DNA of 64,000 bases from Shewanella algicola. Its GTDB lineage: Bacteria > Pseudomonadota > Gammaproteobacteria > Enterobacterales > Shewanellaceae. The notes beneath the pieces are model-generated. The model was not told the origin of the DNA, did no database searches, and was given only the letters and a program-made list of their open reading frames with translations. Made by a program: the position numbers and the translations under genes. Numbering within the stretch: position 1 is the stretch's first letter; each line of letters starts with the position of its first letter. The stretch covers positions 16,157-80,156 of the forward strand of contig NZ_BMQI01000022.1 of the NCBI RefSeq assembly GCF_014648035.1. Direction: 5' to 3'. Positions 30,699 to 39,727 of the stretch are shown piece after piece.

Positions 30699-31772
30699 AT
30701 GTTTATCGTTTTCGATACATTAAATGTGTACTACATTCCGCAGTACATGCCAGTTATTCAAGAGTTAACGCTTCGGGGACACACAGTAAAATTAGTGTGT
30801 TATAGCAGTAAAAATGACCAAGAAGCTCTGGCTAAAACATTTGATGATGTTGGAGTCGAGTGTCTTTGGGTCACTGATACTCAAGAAGCTGAACAAGTCT
30901 ATTTAACGATAAAACCGGATTGGATATTTTTTGGTAATCAATTTCCTCATCTCGATTCCGTACATCAATATTCTAAAACGGCGCAATTAGGGCACGGTGT
31001 AGGGCCTAAGCCTTCGTACTATCATAAATCTATTACGCCAATGACAGTGAGGTTTATAGAAGGCTCGCTGCGGCTAGCAAAAATCAAACAATATTATCCA
31101 AATGATAATTTTGTAGAAGTGGGCTTTTGTAAGCTTGACCCGTTATTTAAACATCAAGATTTGGGCTTAGATTTAACCGCTTTAGGCTTAGATACCAGCA
31201 AAAAAACCATCTTATACGCGCCGACGTTTAATCCAAGCTCTTTAGAGTGTTTTCCTGATAATTGGCCCGATGATTTTAAAGAATATAACATCTTAATTAA
31301 GCCTCACTCATTAACTCAAGTGAGGAAGCAGTATGCAAATCAACGGGCTAAATTGGCTAAATGGTCAACATATCCAAACGTTTATGTCGCCAATGAAAAC
31401 GACATATCTTTACTCCCTTTTATTCAACATGCAGACATTTTGTTGAGTGAGGCGTCGAGTACATTGTTTGAGTTTGCTGCAGTAGATAGACCTGTGATTG
31501 TGTGTAACTTTTTCAAATTGAAATGGTCTTATAGAGGTATCTTCAAGTATCGTTTTGAGCAGCGTTTTGGTAAAGATAATGTGCTGTATAGTGATATTGG
31601 CCTTCATGTGGACAAATATAAGTCCTTAATCAAAGCCATTCCAGAGCAGTTAGCTAATCCACAAGCGTACCAAGCCAATAGACAGCGATATACACAGGAG
31701 CATGTCGGGCCTACCGATGGCTTAGCATCGGTGAGAATCGTGGATTATATTGAGGCATACGATAAGGCTTAA
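30699..31772 (+). CDS. CDP-glycerol glycerophosphotransferase-family protein
   Basis: 357 residues, a TagB/TagF-like GT-B fold. Seen: N-terminal FDTLNVYYIPQYMPVIQEL, the QLGHGVGPKPSYYH loop, a central PTFNPSSLECFPDNW and the C-terminal IKPHS plus LLSEASSTLFEFAAVDRPVIV, which match the phosphoglycerol-transferase catalytic His and Ser/Glu region. It would transfer glycerol phosphate from CDP-glycerol to an LPS core or other surface glycan. It diverges from the HIT-cytidylyltransferase gene, with 227 bp between the starts, a promoter region for both. Confidence 0.8.
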   Translation: MFIVFDTLNVYYIPQYMPVIQELTLRGHTVKLVCYSSKNDQEALAKTFDDVGVECLWVTDTQEAEQVYLTIKPDWIFFGNQFPHLDSVHQYSKTAQLGHGVGPKPSYYHKSITPMTVRFIEGSLRLAKIKQYYPNDNFVEVGFCKLDPLFKHQDLGLDLTALGLDTSKKTILYAPTFNPSSLECFPDNWPDDFKEYNILIKPHSLTQVRKQYANQRAKLAKWSTYPNVYVANENDISLLPFIQHADILLSEASSTLFEFAAVDRPVIVCNFFKLKWSYRGIFKYRFEQRFGKDNVLYSDIGLHVDKYKSLIKAIPEQLANPQAYQANRQRYTQEHVGPTDGLASVRIVDYIEAYDKA

Positions 31773-31807
31773 GTGTTGCAAGTCATCGGGTGATTAACAA
31801 AAGATAT

Positions 31808-31841
31808 AAAAAAGGCAGAACGTAAAAGTTCTGCCTTTTTT
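31808..31841. terminator. Bidirectional terminator
   Basis: AAAAAGGCAGAAC-GTAAAA-GTTCTGCCTTTTTTT between the convergent glycerophosphotransferase and yjbH genes. Confidence 0.93.
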
Positions 31842-31862
31842 TATTGTGAGTGTAAACGTTGG

Positions 31863-34067
31863 TTATTTCACTGTGCTAGGTTTATTCAACCAAGGCGCTC
31901 GTGCATCTGTACCACCATAAAGCTCAAACTTGCGACCGAGTTTCTGACCGCCATCTCGTGTTAATGGTTGCCATGCTAGGCTGCCACGGTTTGATACTGG
32001 CGTGGGTAAAATTGCATCGAAAGGAATTGAAATATAGAACCCTTTGGTAAAGCTACCTTCACCAAACTCTTCTGCCGATAAATCGGTTTTCGATGCAAAT
32101 GCCCCCACTATAACGCCGCTGTCAAACTGCTTAGAAAAGTCCACGGTAAAACCACGGTCTTCGGCTAAATACTGGCCATAACTGACTTTAAATAATACAT
32201 CTTCAAACCAGTTTGGTTGGTAATAGACACTTGCATGACCAGTAAATGCGCCGGTTTGAGCACGATAGTAACTCCCTGAGTCGGCATCATAGTTAATTTC
32301 ATTTTCGAAAAAACCGAGTATGTTGTCAGGATCGCGCTGTTTGACATAGTTTGCGTCAATACCAAAAGCCCACTCGCTGTCTAATGGGCGATAAAGTACC
32401 TCAGCCCCCACACCGCCAAACATCATTTCGAGATAACCGGCATATGCCTGAGCGTAAATATTCTCACTTAACTTATCTAGCCAAGTTAGTTGCAAGTTAT
32501 CCACTCGTACAGGTGTGTCTGATACATATTGTCTGACTAAGGTTCTAACACGCTTAAGGTCCGTACCATCGGGCGGCGTTTCGTATTTAAACTCATCATA
32601 GTTATCGAATAAATTGATATAAATAGAGCTGCTGATTTCAATATTGTCGGTAAGCCAACGGCTTGCTGAACCATTGATGCCAAAATTAAACAGATAGAAG
32701 TTTTCTGATCCACCAAACGACTGAGCTAATTTCGGTGCAAAACCATAATTCCATTGTTCAGGTGTTTCCCAATCAGCCATTTCGGTAGGCATTACAGGTT
32801 CTACAATGGTGGTGCTGTCTTCAATATTAGCGCCAATATATTCATGTTGTACCGCACTTTTGAATTGCTTAGCATCAATATGAGTTTCGGTGGTCGGTAG
32901 ATGACCCACTTGTTCAATGATCGTGAAGGTACTCGCTTGAGGAAATTGATTGGCTAAAATCCGCCCAGCGCGATCGTGCGCATATTTTCGGTCGCGGTAC
33001 TTGGTTTGGGTCGCCACAACAGTGATTTCATCATTTTTGATGTAAATCTTTGCCCCTTTGTAGCCCGCATCAAAGGCTAATTGCTTATTGAGTTCAGGTA
33101 AATCAACTTTACGGTCAGCAAGGTCCGGCTTGTCTTCAATGGTTTGCTTTGGCTTTTCGCGCCAATCTGATTTTAACTCATTGAAGTTTGTTGATAAGCT
33201 AAACCCTAGTGTGACGGTATTGCCACGTTCGTAACTGAGTCTAAAATCGCCCCAATTACTGACTCGATACAATAAACCGAAATTAAAAGGACTGCTTTGT
33301 GTTAACTCATTACCAGTGCGCAGTGCGGCAAAATCAGATTGATAGTCGTTACCATCATATTCTACTTTTAAGCGTAATGGTGCCCAGGGTGTTTGGTATT
33401 CAATACCAGCAAAAATGGCACTACAGCCTTTAAACCAACGCTCAACATCAACATCGCCACCCGTACCTTTATAACCAGTTTCTCGATTACAATCTACTGA
33501 TGCTGCTTTGTCTGAGTCACTAAAATTACCGCGATTACCTATGTAACCCCATGCAAATCCAACCGTGGCATCAAATGGGCCAAAACCTTTGGTCATGGCG
33601 ATATATTCGCTATCAAATAAGCCTGTTCCGCCAATATCTCTTACGCCGATAGAGGTTTCTGGGATCCAATAGCTTTCTTCCAATAAGCGTAATTTAACGT
33701 CGATACCTTTATCTGTGTAATAGGTATCACCACTGAAGCTTGGGTCATTACTGTAGAGTACGTCAGGGACTTGAGTGTAGCGTATGGTGGTTTCTAGCCA
33801 TGGGAATAATTGCAACGACATTGCAGCGTGGTAATAATCTTCATTGAAGGTTGCACTGACATTATATTCACCTTCAGGCGCCATTCGGCCCGTCGGCATT
33901 TGAATGAGACCCACACCACCAAAATCATATTGTGAAGGTGTCAGCTTTGGCGTTGATAGTTCATCGCTGTGCGCTGCAGCGCTGATAGCAATTCCGCTTA
34001 CCATGAATGAAATGGCAAAAACAGAAAAGGCAGTTTGTTTTGCTTGATTCATGGTTAACGTATCCAA
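31863..34067 (-). CDS. yjbH: YjbH outer-membrane protein (DUF940)
   Basis: 734 residues with a signal peptide (about 1-32). The YjbH domain starts at TPSQYDFGGVGLIQMPTGRMAPEGEY, and the rest is rich in beta-strand-like alternation ending in a barrel-like region (NRGSLAWQPL near the C terminus). YjbH is the outer-membrane component of the YjbEFGH/GfcABCD exopolysaccharide system. Overlaps yjbG by 13 bases and is the last gene of the operon. Confidence 0.9.
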   Translation of the reverse strand: MDTLTMNQAKQTAFSVFAISFMVSGIAISAAAHSDELSTPKLTPSQYDFGGVGLIQMPTGRMAPEGEYNVSATFNEDYYHAAMSLQLFPWLETTIRYTQVPDVLYSNDPSFSGDTYYTDKGIDVKLRLLEESYWIPETSIGVRDIGGTGLFDSEYIAMTKGFGPFDATVGFAWGYIGNRGNFSDSDKAASVDCNRETGYKGTGGDVDVERWFKGCSAIFAGIEYQTPWAPLRLKVEYDGNDYQSDFAALRTGNELTQSSPFNFGLLYRVSNWGDFRLSYERGNTVTLGFSLSTNFNELKSDWREKPKQTIEDKPDLADRKVDLPELNKQLAFDAGYKGAKIYIKNDEITVVATQTKYRDRKYAHDRAGRILANQFPQASTFTIIEQVGHLPTTETHIDAKQFKSAVQHEYIGANIEDSTTIVEPVMPTEMADWETPEQWNYGFAPKLAQSFGGSENFYLFNFGINGSASRWLTDNIEISSSIYINLFDNYDEFKYETPPDGTDLKRVRTLVRQYVSDTPVRVDNLQLTWLDKLSENIYAQAYAGYLEMMFGGVGAEVLYRPLDSEWAFGIDANYVKQRDPDNILGFFENEINYDADSGSYYRAQTGAFTGHASVYYQPNWFEDVLFKVSYGQYLAEDRGFTVDFSKQFDSGVIVGAFASKTDLSAEEFGEGSFTKGFYISIPFDAILPTPVSNRGSLAWQPLTRDGGQKLGRKFELYGGTDARAPWLNKPSTVK

Positions 34068-34831
34068 TGTCTTAATAATTCGAGTATCTGTTGGTTTAAT
34101 GCTTGTTCGTTTTCTCTAACCCCTTGAAACTCAAGATAGACAATTGCACCAGGTGCAATATCAATATGTTGTTTATTCCAGTAGGCAATGGGGTATTGAT
34201 GCAATGTGCCATCGGGCTGAATTAACCAAGCGAAACTGTTATTCGAATCACTTAATGGGATTGCGTTATCTAGATATTCACTTGCGTGTTGCCTCAGTTT
34301 AAATGGCTGTGAACCATTTTGGATTACCGCACCTAGCACGGTAACATCTTGTGGTTTAGTGGGGAGAGTGAGTAAATATGAGCCTTTTAGAAGCGGATTT
34401 AAGGTCGCTTTTAATCGAATAGAATCAAAATCTAACGGAATGAATTCACGTTTTAGAAACTGTTGATTTTTAACCCAGGCTGACAAAGATTGTAAAGATT
34501 GAATATGGTCAGGCTTACCCATGTCGGTATATTGAGTTTTAAGTGCATTTAATACATTGCGTTGTTTTTGCTGAAATACACCTTCGCTGTCGTAATCGTA
34601 TAGTGCCGCCCCCACCCAATAGATTGCTTCTGGCTGAGCTGTCATTGCAATACTGTTACTGTTTATAAGACTGTCTTGTATGACTTGAACTAAGCGTGGT
34701 GCCTGTTCATATTGCAATGTGATGGGTGATTTATCGTGAACTGTTTGGCTGACTGTAATTGATGTCGTGGCGTGACCATATTGCGAGCACAACATTAATA
34801 AAAATAGGCATATTTGAATTAACGGCTTCAT
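34055..34831 (-). CDS. yjbG: YjbG/GfcC-family capsule protein
   Basis: 258 residues with a signal peptide ending YGHA (about residue 21). It matches the GfcC/DUF1017 family: APRLVQVIQDSL near residue 44, VGAALYDYDSEG, and a C-terminal IAPGAIVYLEFQGV. GfcC is a periplasmic protein with a beta-grasp fold used in group 4 capsule/exopolysaccharide export. Four-base overlap with yjbF indicates coupling. Confidence 0.9.
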   Translation of the reverse strand: MKPLIQICLFLLMLCSQYGHATTSITVSQTVHDKSPITLQYEQAPRLVQVIQDSLINSNSIAMTAQPEAIYWVGAALYDYDSEGVFQQKQRNVLNALKTQYTDMGKPDHIQSLQSLSAWVKNQQFLKREFIPLDFDSIRLKATLNPLLKGSYLLTLPTKPQDVTVLGAVIQNGSQPFKLRQHASEYLDNAIPLSDSNNSFAWLIQPDGTLHQYPIAYWNKQHIDIAPGAIVYLEFQGVRENEQALNQQILELLRHWIR

Positions 34832-35541
34832 TTAACGTCCTTAAATCCATAAGGCTTCAAAAGAGTAATTTCAATGAAAGGAAGGTTAGGGGCGATCTTC
34901 TGATAGCTTTTCATGACATTTCCATTTGCAGCATCAACCCAAAATTGATTGTCGTATTCAAGGTCGAGATCCGGGATGACAATATGCTCATTAAATTTTT
35001 TAAGGTTTAATGGTTTGTCATTAATGATTACCGTTTCATCAGCGACGAAGCTAAATGTTGACCGCTGTTCATAGTTAATATGATAACCAGGTTGCCAATC
35101 GATGGTACTTTGCCAATGCAGTGGCGTGCTGTTTAAGTGCAGACCTAATGCAAGCGGATCTGGTTGCTTACTGTTTATTTCTAGAAGATTGCCGTCGAAT
35201 AAGTTTAGTGTTTTCAATAAGCGACCATTGCGAGTCACTAGCATACCAAAATCCGATGATACCCATTTTAGTTCCATGTTTTGGGGATTAAAGTTTGTTG
35301 CTGGTAATGTTTGAGGTGCTTCGGCAAAAGCTAATAGAACGTAAGATCTGTGAGCATTGTTGATTTTAACGTGGATACTGGCGTAGGGGCTCTTTTCAAT
35401 ATCAACAGCAGTTATATCATCATCAGGTAAACCAATGACGCTTTCCTTGAACATGCCACCAATCTGTACAAAAGTATTACTACAACCTGTCAAAGTACAA
35501 AATAAAATTAAGATGAGTAGCTTTTGGTAAATGGAAAACAT
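34828..35541 (-). CDS. yjbF: YjbF/GfcB-family lipoprotein
   Basis: 237 residues with a lipobox LTGC (Cys20). The family signature is the FAEAP-rich N-terminal strand pair (YVLLAFAEA), VSSDFGMLVTRNGRLLKT near residue 90, and HINYEQRSTFSFVADETV. It is the lipoprotein of the YjbEFGH system and overlaps yjbG. Confidence 0.9.
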   Translation of the reverse strand: MFSIYQKLLILILFCTLTGCSNTFVQIGGMFKESVIGLPDDDITAVDIEKSPYASIHVKINNAHRSYVLLAFAEAPQTLPATNFNPQNMELKWVSSDFGMLVTRNGRLLKTLNLFDGNLLEINSKQPDPLALGLHLNSTPLHWQSTIDWQPGYHINYEQRSTFSFVADETVIINDKPLNLKKFNEHIVIPDLDLEYDNQFWVDAANGNVMKSYQKIAPNLPFIEITLLKPYGFKDVK

Positions 35542-35586
35542 ATGAGCTCAATTCCTTAAGCTTGGGCGTAGCAGTAAAAATAAAAT

Positions 35587-35616
35587 AAAAAAGCACATTA
35601 AGAAATGTGCTTTTTT
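35587..35616 (-). terminator. Internal terminator between yjbE and yjbF
   Basis: GCACAT/ATGTGC arms with T runs on both sides, 17 bp downstream of the yjbE stop on the minus strand. As yjbE is the first gene of the operon it can act as an attenuator that lowers yjbFGH relative to yjbE. Confidence 0.8.
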
Positions 35617-35632
35617 TAAACAAAATTACAAC

Positions 35633-35935
35633 TTAGTTGGTAACTGAAGTCGTAGTAGTACCAGTACCTGTACCAGTACTAGTTGTAGTGGTGCCAGTAC
35701 CTGTACCAGAACCATCTTCAGAATTACTGTCGTTTGCAGCAGCGGCGGTAACACCAACCACTACAGCACCAGCAACAACTAAACCACCGACAGTAGCAGC
35801 ACCTAATCCACCAGCTGCTGCACCAGCACTGCCAGCAGCACCGCCAGTACCAGAACCTGCTTCAGCACCATCAACTGCATGAGCTGAACCGATCATTAAT
35901 AAAACTGTTGTTAACGCGATAACTGATTTTTTCAT
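35633..35935 (-). CDS. yjbE: YjbE-family small secreted protein, Gly/Ala/Thr-rich
   Basis: Start taken at 35935 (MKKSVIALTTVLLMIGSAHA signal peptide); the longer 124-residue frame adds an unconserved lead. About 100 residues. The mature region is low complexity: a Gly/Ala-rich segment AGSGTGGAAGSAGAAAGG, a hydrophobic GGLVVAGAVVVGVTAAAA stretch, and twin GTGTGTTTTS repeats at the C terminus, encoded by near-identical DNA. First gene of the yjbEFGH operon, typical of YjbE. Function unknown. Confidence 0.85.
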   Translation of the reverse strand: MKKSVIALTTVLLMIGSAHAVDGAEAGSGTGGAAGSAGAAAGGLGAATVGGLVVAGAVVVGVTAAAANDSNSEDGSGTGTGTTTTSTGTGTGTTTTSVTN

Positions 35936-36168
35936 ATTCAAAGTCTTCCCATAAATTGTCCAAACACACCTAAATGGAAGATTAGCATATAATCGACTCA
36001 CTTCCATATATAATTCGATACTAATGCTTAATAAATATCCAGCGAGATCGAATCGACAATTTACACGATTTTGCTTTTTTTTACAAAAACAGTTTAATTA
36101 AATATCAATTACAATTGGGTTGAATGGTAATGAGCTGTTAAAATCGTCTAAATTTACCCTCATGTTGA

Positions 36169-36675
<507 letters not shown>

Positions 36676-36683
36676 CTCGAACG

Positions 36684-38165
36684 ATGTTAAAGGGATTTTA
36701 CTTTAGTAAGTTAGCGACCTCATTAGGGCTCAGTTCGGTATTATTGTGCACGGTAACACAGGCTGCCCCTTGGGTTGATACAAGTGATATATACTTACGT
36801 GCAGATATACAAGCGCTAGCTGATGTTGGAGTTATAACTTCACCTATTAATACATTTCCATTGATGTGGTCTGGTATTGGTCGTGACTTAGCCATTGCAG
36901 AACCGTCATTGCTAAGTCAGGATCTTGTCGATGCCTACGCTCGGGTGAATTTTTATTACCAAAGTGCTGTTAATAATCGTGGGAATTCAAGAATAAAGGT
37001 TGCAGCAGCAACTGATGCAGCCCGTTTTCAGCATTTTGGCTCTGATTATCGCGAAAAAGGCCAATTACAAGGTTCACATGAGTATTTAGGCCAACATATC
37101 GCTTACAAACTCTCAGCGTCAGTAAATTACGATCCAAGTGATGATAAAGATTTTCGTTTTGACGATAATTATGTCGCGTTTATTTTTGGTAATTGGGTGA
37201 CTACATTTGGATCTGTCGCGCAATGGTGGGGACCAGGGTTTGACTCGTCGTTACATTTGTCAACGAACGCAAGGCCCATGCAATCATTATCTGTCACAAG
37301 GCATAATCCTCAGGCATTTGAAACACCTTGGCTTTCTTGGTTAGGGGATTGGACACTGACCGCGGGAGTGAGCTTAGCTGAACAAGATCGCTATGCCTCG
37401 AATGCTGCGCTATGGTCTTTTCGAGGCTCAATAAAGCCATTAAAACAGCTTGAATTAGGCATTTCGTGGACAGCAATGTTTTGTGGAGAAGGTCAAGAGT
37501 GCAGTTTTGATAGTGCGATAGAGGCGATTACAGATCCTCAAGAATGTGGTGCTAATGATGATTGCATCAGTAATACAAATCAGATGACAGGTTTTGATAT
37601 ACGTTATGCCGATGAGTGGTTTGGTGTTCCTATCGGCTTATATATAGAACAAACTTGCGAAAATGCATCAAGTGCGACGAGTATGGCTGATTGTGGACAG
37701 ATGTTGGGAGTAGACTCCCGATTTAGCTTCTCAAAGCAGCAATATAAAGTGTTTTTTGAATATTCTGACACCATGGTGAATTGTAATACGGAGTCTCAAT
37801 ATAACTGCTTTTACGAGCACTCCACGTACCAAAGTGGTTCACGTTATTATGGTCGAGCATATGGCAGCACCTATGATAGTGATGCACAAACCTATGTTCT
37901 TGGTTTAATTGGGCAGTTTGAAAACAGTCATGGTTTTACCTCTATATTGCGATATGCTCAGCTAAATAAAGATGGTGCTAATCGCGCGAGTGTATGGGCT
38001 CCACAGCCATTGAAAGAAGATTTATTGATGTTGGAGTTGTCTTATCGTATGCCAGTGTTTAATGGCATGTGGACCTTGGGTGGCAGTGTGGCTAACTCTG
38101 AGTTTGAAGTGCAAGACGATGATACGCAGGCTACGATGTTTTCTACTTTTGAATATCGATTCTAA
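36684..38165 (+). CDS. Wzi-family outer-membrane capsule assembly protein
   Basis: 493 residues with a signal peptide (about 1-27, ending TQA). The family pattern is present: LRADIQALADVGVI near the N terminus, the SVAQWWGPG motif at about residue 178, aromatic-ended strands throughout, and a final FEYRF, typical of an outer-membrane beta barrel. Wzi binds and organises surface polysaccharide. Directly follows coaD; a separate role from yjbEFGH is likely but both concern surface glycans. Four or more cysteines (in CGEGQEC, ECGANDDC, NCNTESQYNC) could form disulfides, an uncommon trait in the family. Confidence 0.85.
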   Translation: MLKGFYFSKLATSLGLSSVLLCTVTQAAPWVDTSDIYLRADIQALADVGVITSPINTFPLMWSGIGRDLAIAEPSLLSQDLVDAYARVNFYYQSAVNNRGNSRIKVAAATDAARFQHFGSDYREKGQLQGSHEYLGQHIAYKLSASVNYDPSDDKDFRFDDNYVAFIFGNWVTTFGSVAQWWGPGFDSSLHLSTNARPMQSLSVTRHNPQAFETPWLSWLGDWTLTAGVSLAEQDRYASNAALWSFRGSIKPLKQLELGISWTAMFCGEGQECSFDSAIEAITDPQECGANDDCISNTNQMTGFDIRYADEWFGVPIGLYIEQTCENASSATSMADCGQMLGVDSRFSFSKQQYKVFFEYSDTMVNCNTESQYNCFYEHSTYQSGSRYYGRAYGSTYDSDAQTYVLGLIGQFENSHGFTSILRYAQLNKDGANRASVWAPQPLKEDLLMLELSYRMPVFNGMWTLGGSVANSEFEVQDDDTQATMFSTFEYRF

Positions 38166-38180
38166 ACACTATCGTTAAAT

Positions 38181-38206
38181 AAGGGAGCCTATATCGGCTC
38201 CCTTTT
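38181..38206. terminator. Terminator between wzi-like and mutM genes
   Basis: AAGGGAGCC / GGCTCCCTTTT hairpin between convergent genes. Confidence 0.85.
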
Positions 38207-38218
38207 ACTACATTAACC

Positions 38219-39034
38219 CTATCTCTGCTGGCATAAACCACAAAATACCGTGGTGCGTTGTCCTAATTTTATTTCACTTAATATATTACCGCATTGGGTG
38301 CAGGTTTCGTTGCCTCGGCCGTAAACATGTAGCTTTTGGGCAAAATAACCTGGTTTTCCGTCGGCATTGGTAAAGTCTTTTAAGGTGGTACCACCTTGTT
38401 TGATGGCGTGGGCTAAAATCTGTTTTACCTCGCTGACTAACACGGTTAATCGTTCGATATCAATTTTTCCGGCCTCTGCTTGTGGGTGAATACCTGCGGC
38501 GAATAGGGCTTCGTTGGCGTAAATATTACCGACACCGACCACAATGTGGTTATCCATTAGGCATAATTTGATGGCTTTTTTCTTTCCGGCGAGAGCGGCC
38601 TGTAACTGTTGTGGGGTAAACGCTGGGCTTAATGGTTCTGGGCCCAATTTCGACAATAATGGATGGGCGTCTTCGGGTAACTCATACCATAGCCAAGCAC
38701 CAAAACGCCTTGGGTCATTAAATCGTAGCATCCGGCCGTTATCTAGGACTAAGTCTATATGGTCATGTTTTTCTACTGGCGTATTGCGCGGCAAAATGCG
38801 TAAACTTCCTGACATCCCTAAGTGAACAATAGCCATACCCGCATCGGTGTCGATGAGTAAATATTTGGCTCGGCGGCGTACATTGTTAATGCGTTGGCCG
38901 ACAATGTTTTGTGCTACATCAGGTACGGGCCAGCGTAGTGATCCGTTACGCACAATGAGCTCACTTACCGTTTGTTCAATAAGGTAAGGGCTGATCCCTT
39001 GTCGGGTGACTTCAACTTCTGGTAATTCAGGCAT
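38219..39034 (-). CDS. mutM: Formamidopyrimidine-DNA glycosylase
   Basis: 271 residues. N terminus [13 protein letters not shown] gives catalytic Pro2 and Glu3; KYLLIDTD holds the lysine; [24 protein letters not shown]; and the C-terminal zinc finger CTQCGN...FCGLCQQ. It removes 8-oxoguanine and formamidopyrimidine lesions. A short spacer separates it from the upstream small hypothetical gene on the same strand. Confidence 0.97.
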   Translation of the reverse strand: MPELPEVEVTRQGISPYLIEQTVSELIVRNGSLRWPVPDVAQNIVGQRINNVRRRAKYLLIDTDAGMAIVHLGMSGSLRILPRNTPVEKHDHIDLVLDNGRMLRFNDPRRFGAWLWYELPEDAHPLLSKLGPEPLSPAFTPQQLQAALAGKKKAIKLCLMDNHIVVGVGNIYANEALFAAGIHPQAEAGKIDIERLTVLVSEVKQILAHAIKQGGTTLKDFTNADGKPGYFAQKLHVYGRGNETCTQCGNILSEIKLGQRTTVFCGLCQQR

Positions 39035-39043
39035 AAATACTCG

Positions 39044-39502
39044 TTATTTTGATTGAGATGACACACTGAGAACAGGCTGTAAATCAGCGCGTAAGCTTGG
39101 TGGCACTTGATACCAATTTTGATTTGATGATTGCAATAGGCCATCATCGGGGAAATAACGCCATTGCTGTACTGTGTGTATATTACTAATTGCGATAGTG
39201 ACAATTTGTTCGTTTGACCCGTGTTTAGGTTCAACGGTTAATGGCGACACACTAATATTTTGCCAAGCCTGAGCCCATTGTTGGCAGTTAAGGACTTGCT
39301 CGTGACACCACCACTTATCTTCTTTTTTACTCAGCCAGATGTCATCGAGATGTAATTGTACTAATGGAAGTTGAGGGTCAAATAAAGCGACGACATCATC
39401 GGGGACATTTGCGGTTTTGTCATCAATAAATGACAACACACTAATCATAAAGACACTGGCACCGATAATAATGTAGTTCCAATTTTTTCGAGAAAGCGCC
39501 AT
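39044..39502 (-). CDS. Small membrane-anchored hypothetical protein
   Basis: 152 residues. One N-terminal membrane helix (about 9-26) and a periplasmic-looking remainder with two cysteines (WWCHEQVLNCQQW) that could form a disulfide. No recognised domain. It ends ten bases before mutM and shares its strand, so co-transcription is likely. Confidence 0.7.
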   Translation of the reverse strand: MALSRKNWNYIIIGASVFMISVLSFIDDKTANVPDDVVALFDPQLPLVQLHLDDIWLSKKEDKWWCHEQVLNCQQWAQAWQNISVSPLTVEPKHGSNEQIVTIAISNIHTVQQWRYFPDDGLLQSSNQNWYQVPPSLRADLQPVLSVSSQSK

Positions 39503-39682
39503 AACAGAGTCCTTTTTATTTGATGTAGCTGTATGTTTTTAGTGTATCACTCAGGCAATAAAAAACGAATCTAGCACAGCAAGACTCTAGCGGGTTACCA
39601 GGGGGTGACTACCGTTATACGATTGCCGTGGGGATTTTGATTAGCGAGAAAGAGAGTGGTTGAGAGGTAAAGTATAACGTTG

Positions 39683-39717
39683 CTCGACAATCAATGCGCA
39701 TTGCAATGATTGTCGAG
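39683..39717. repeat. Strong hairpin in the mutM-moeA spacer
   Basis: CTCGACAATCA and TGATTGTCGAG arms enclose a 13-base centre containing ATGCGCAT. No U tract follows on either side, so a REP-like or protein-binding element is as likely as a terminator for the mob-moeA operon. Confidence 0.55.
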
Positions 39718-39727
39718 GCTTGAAGGC

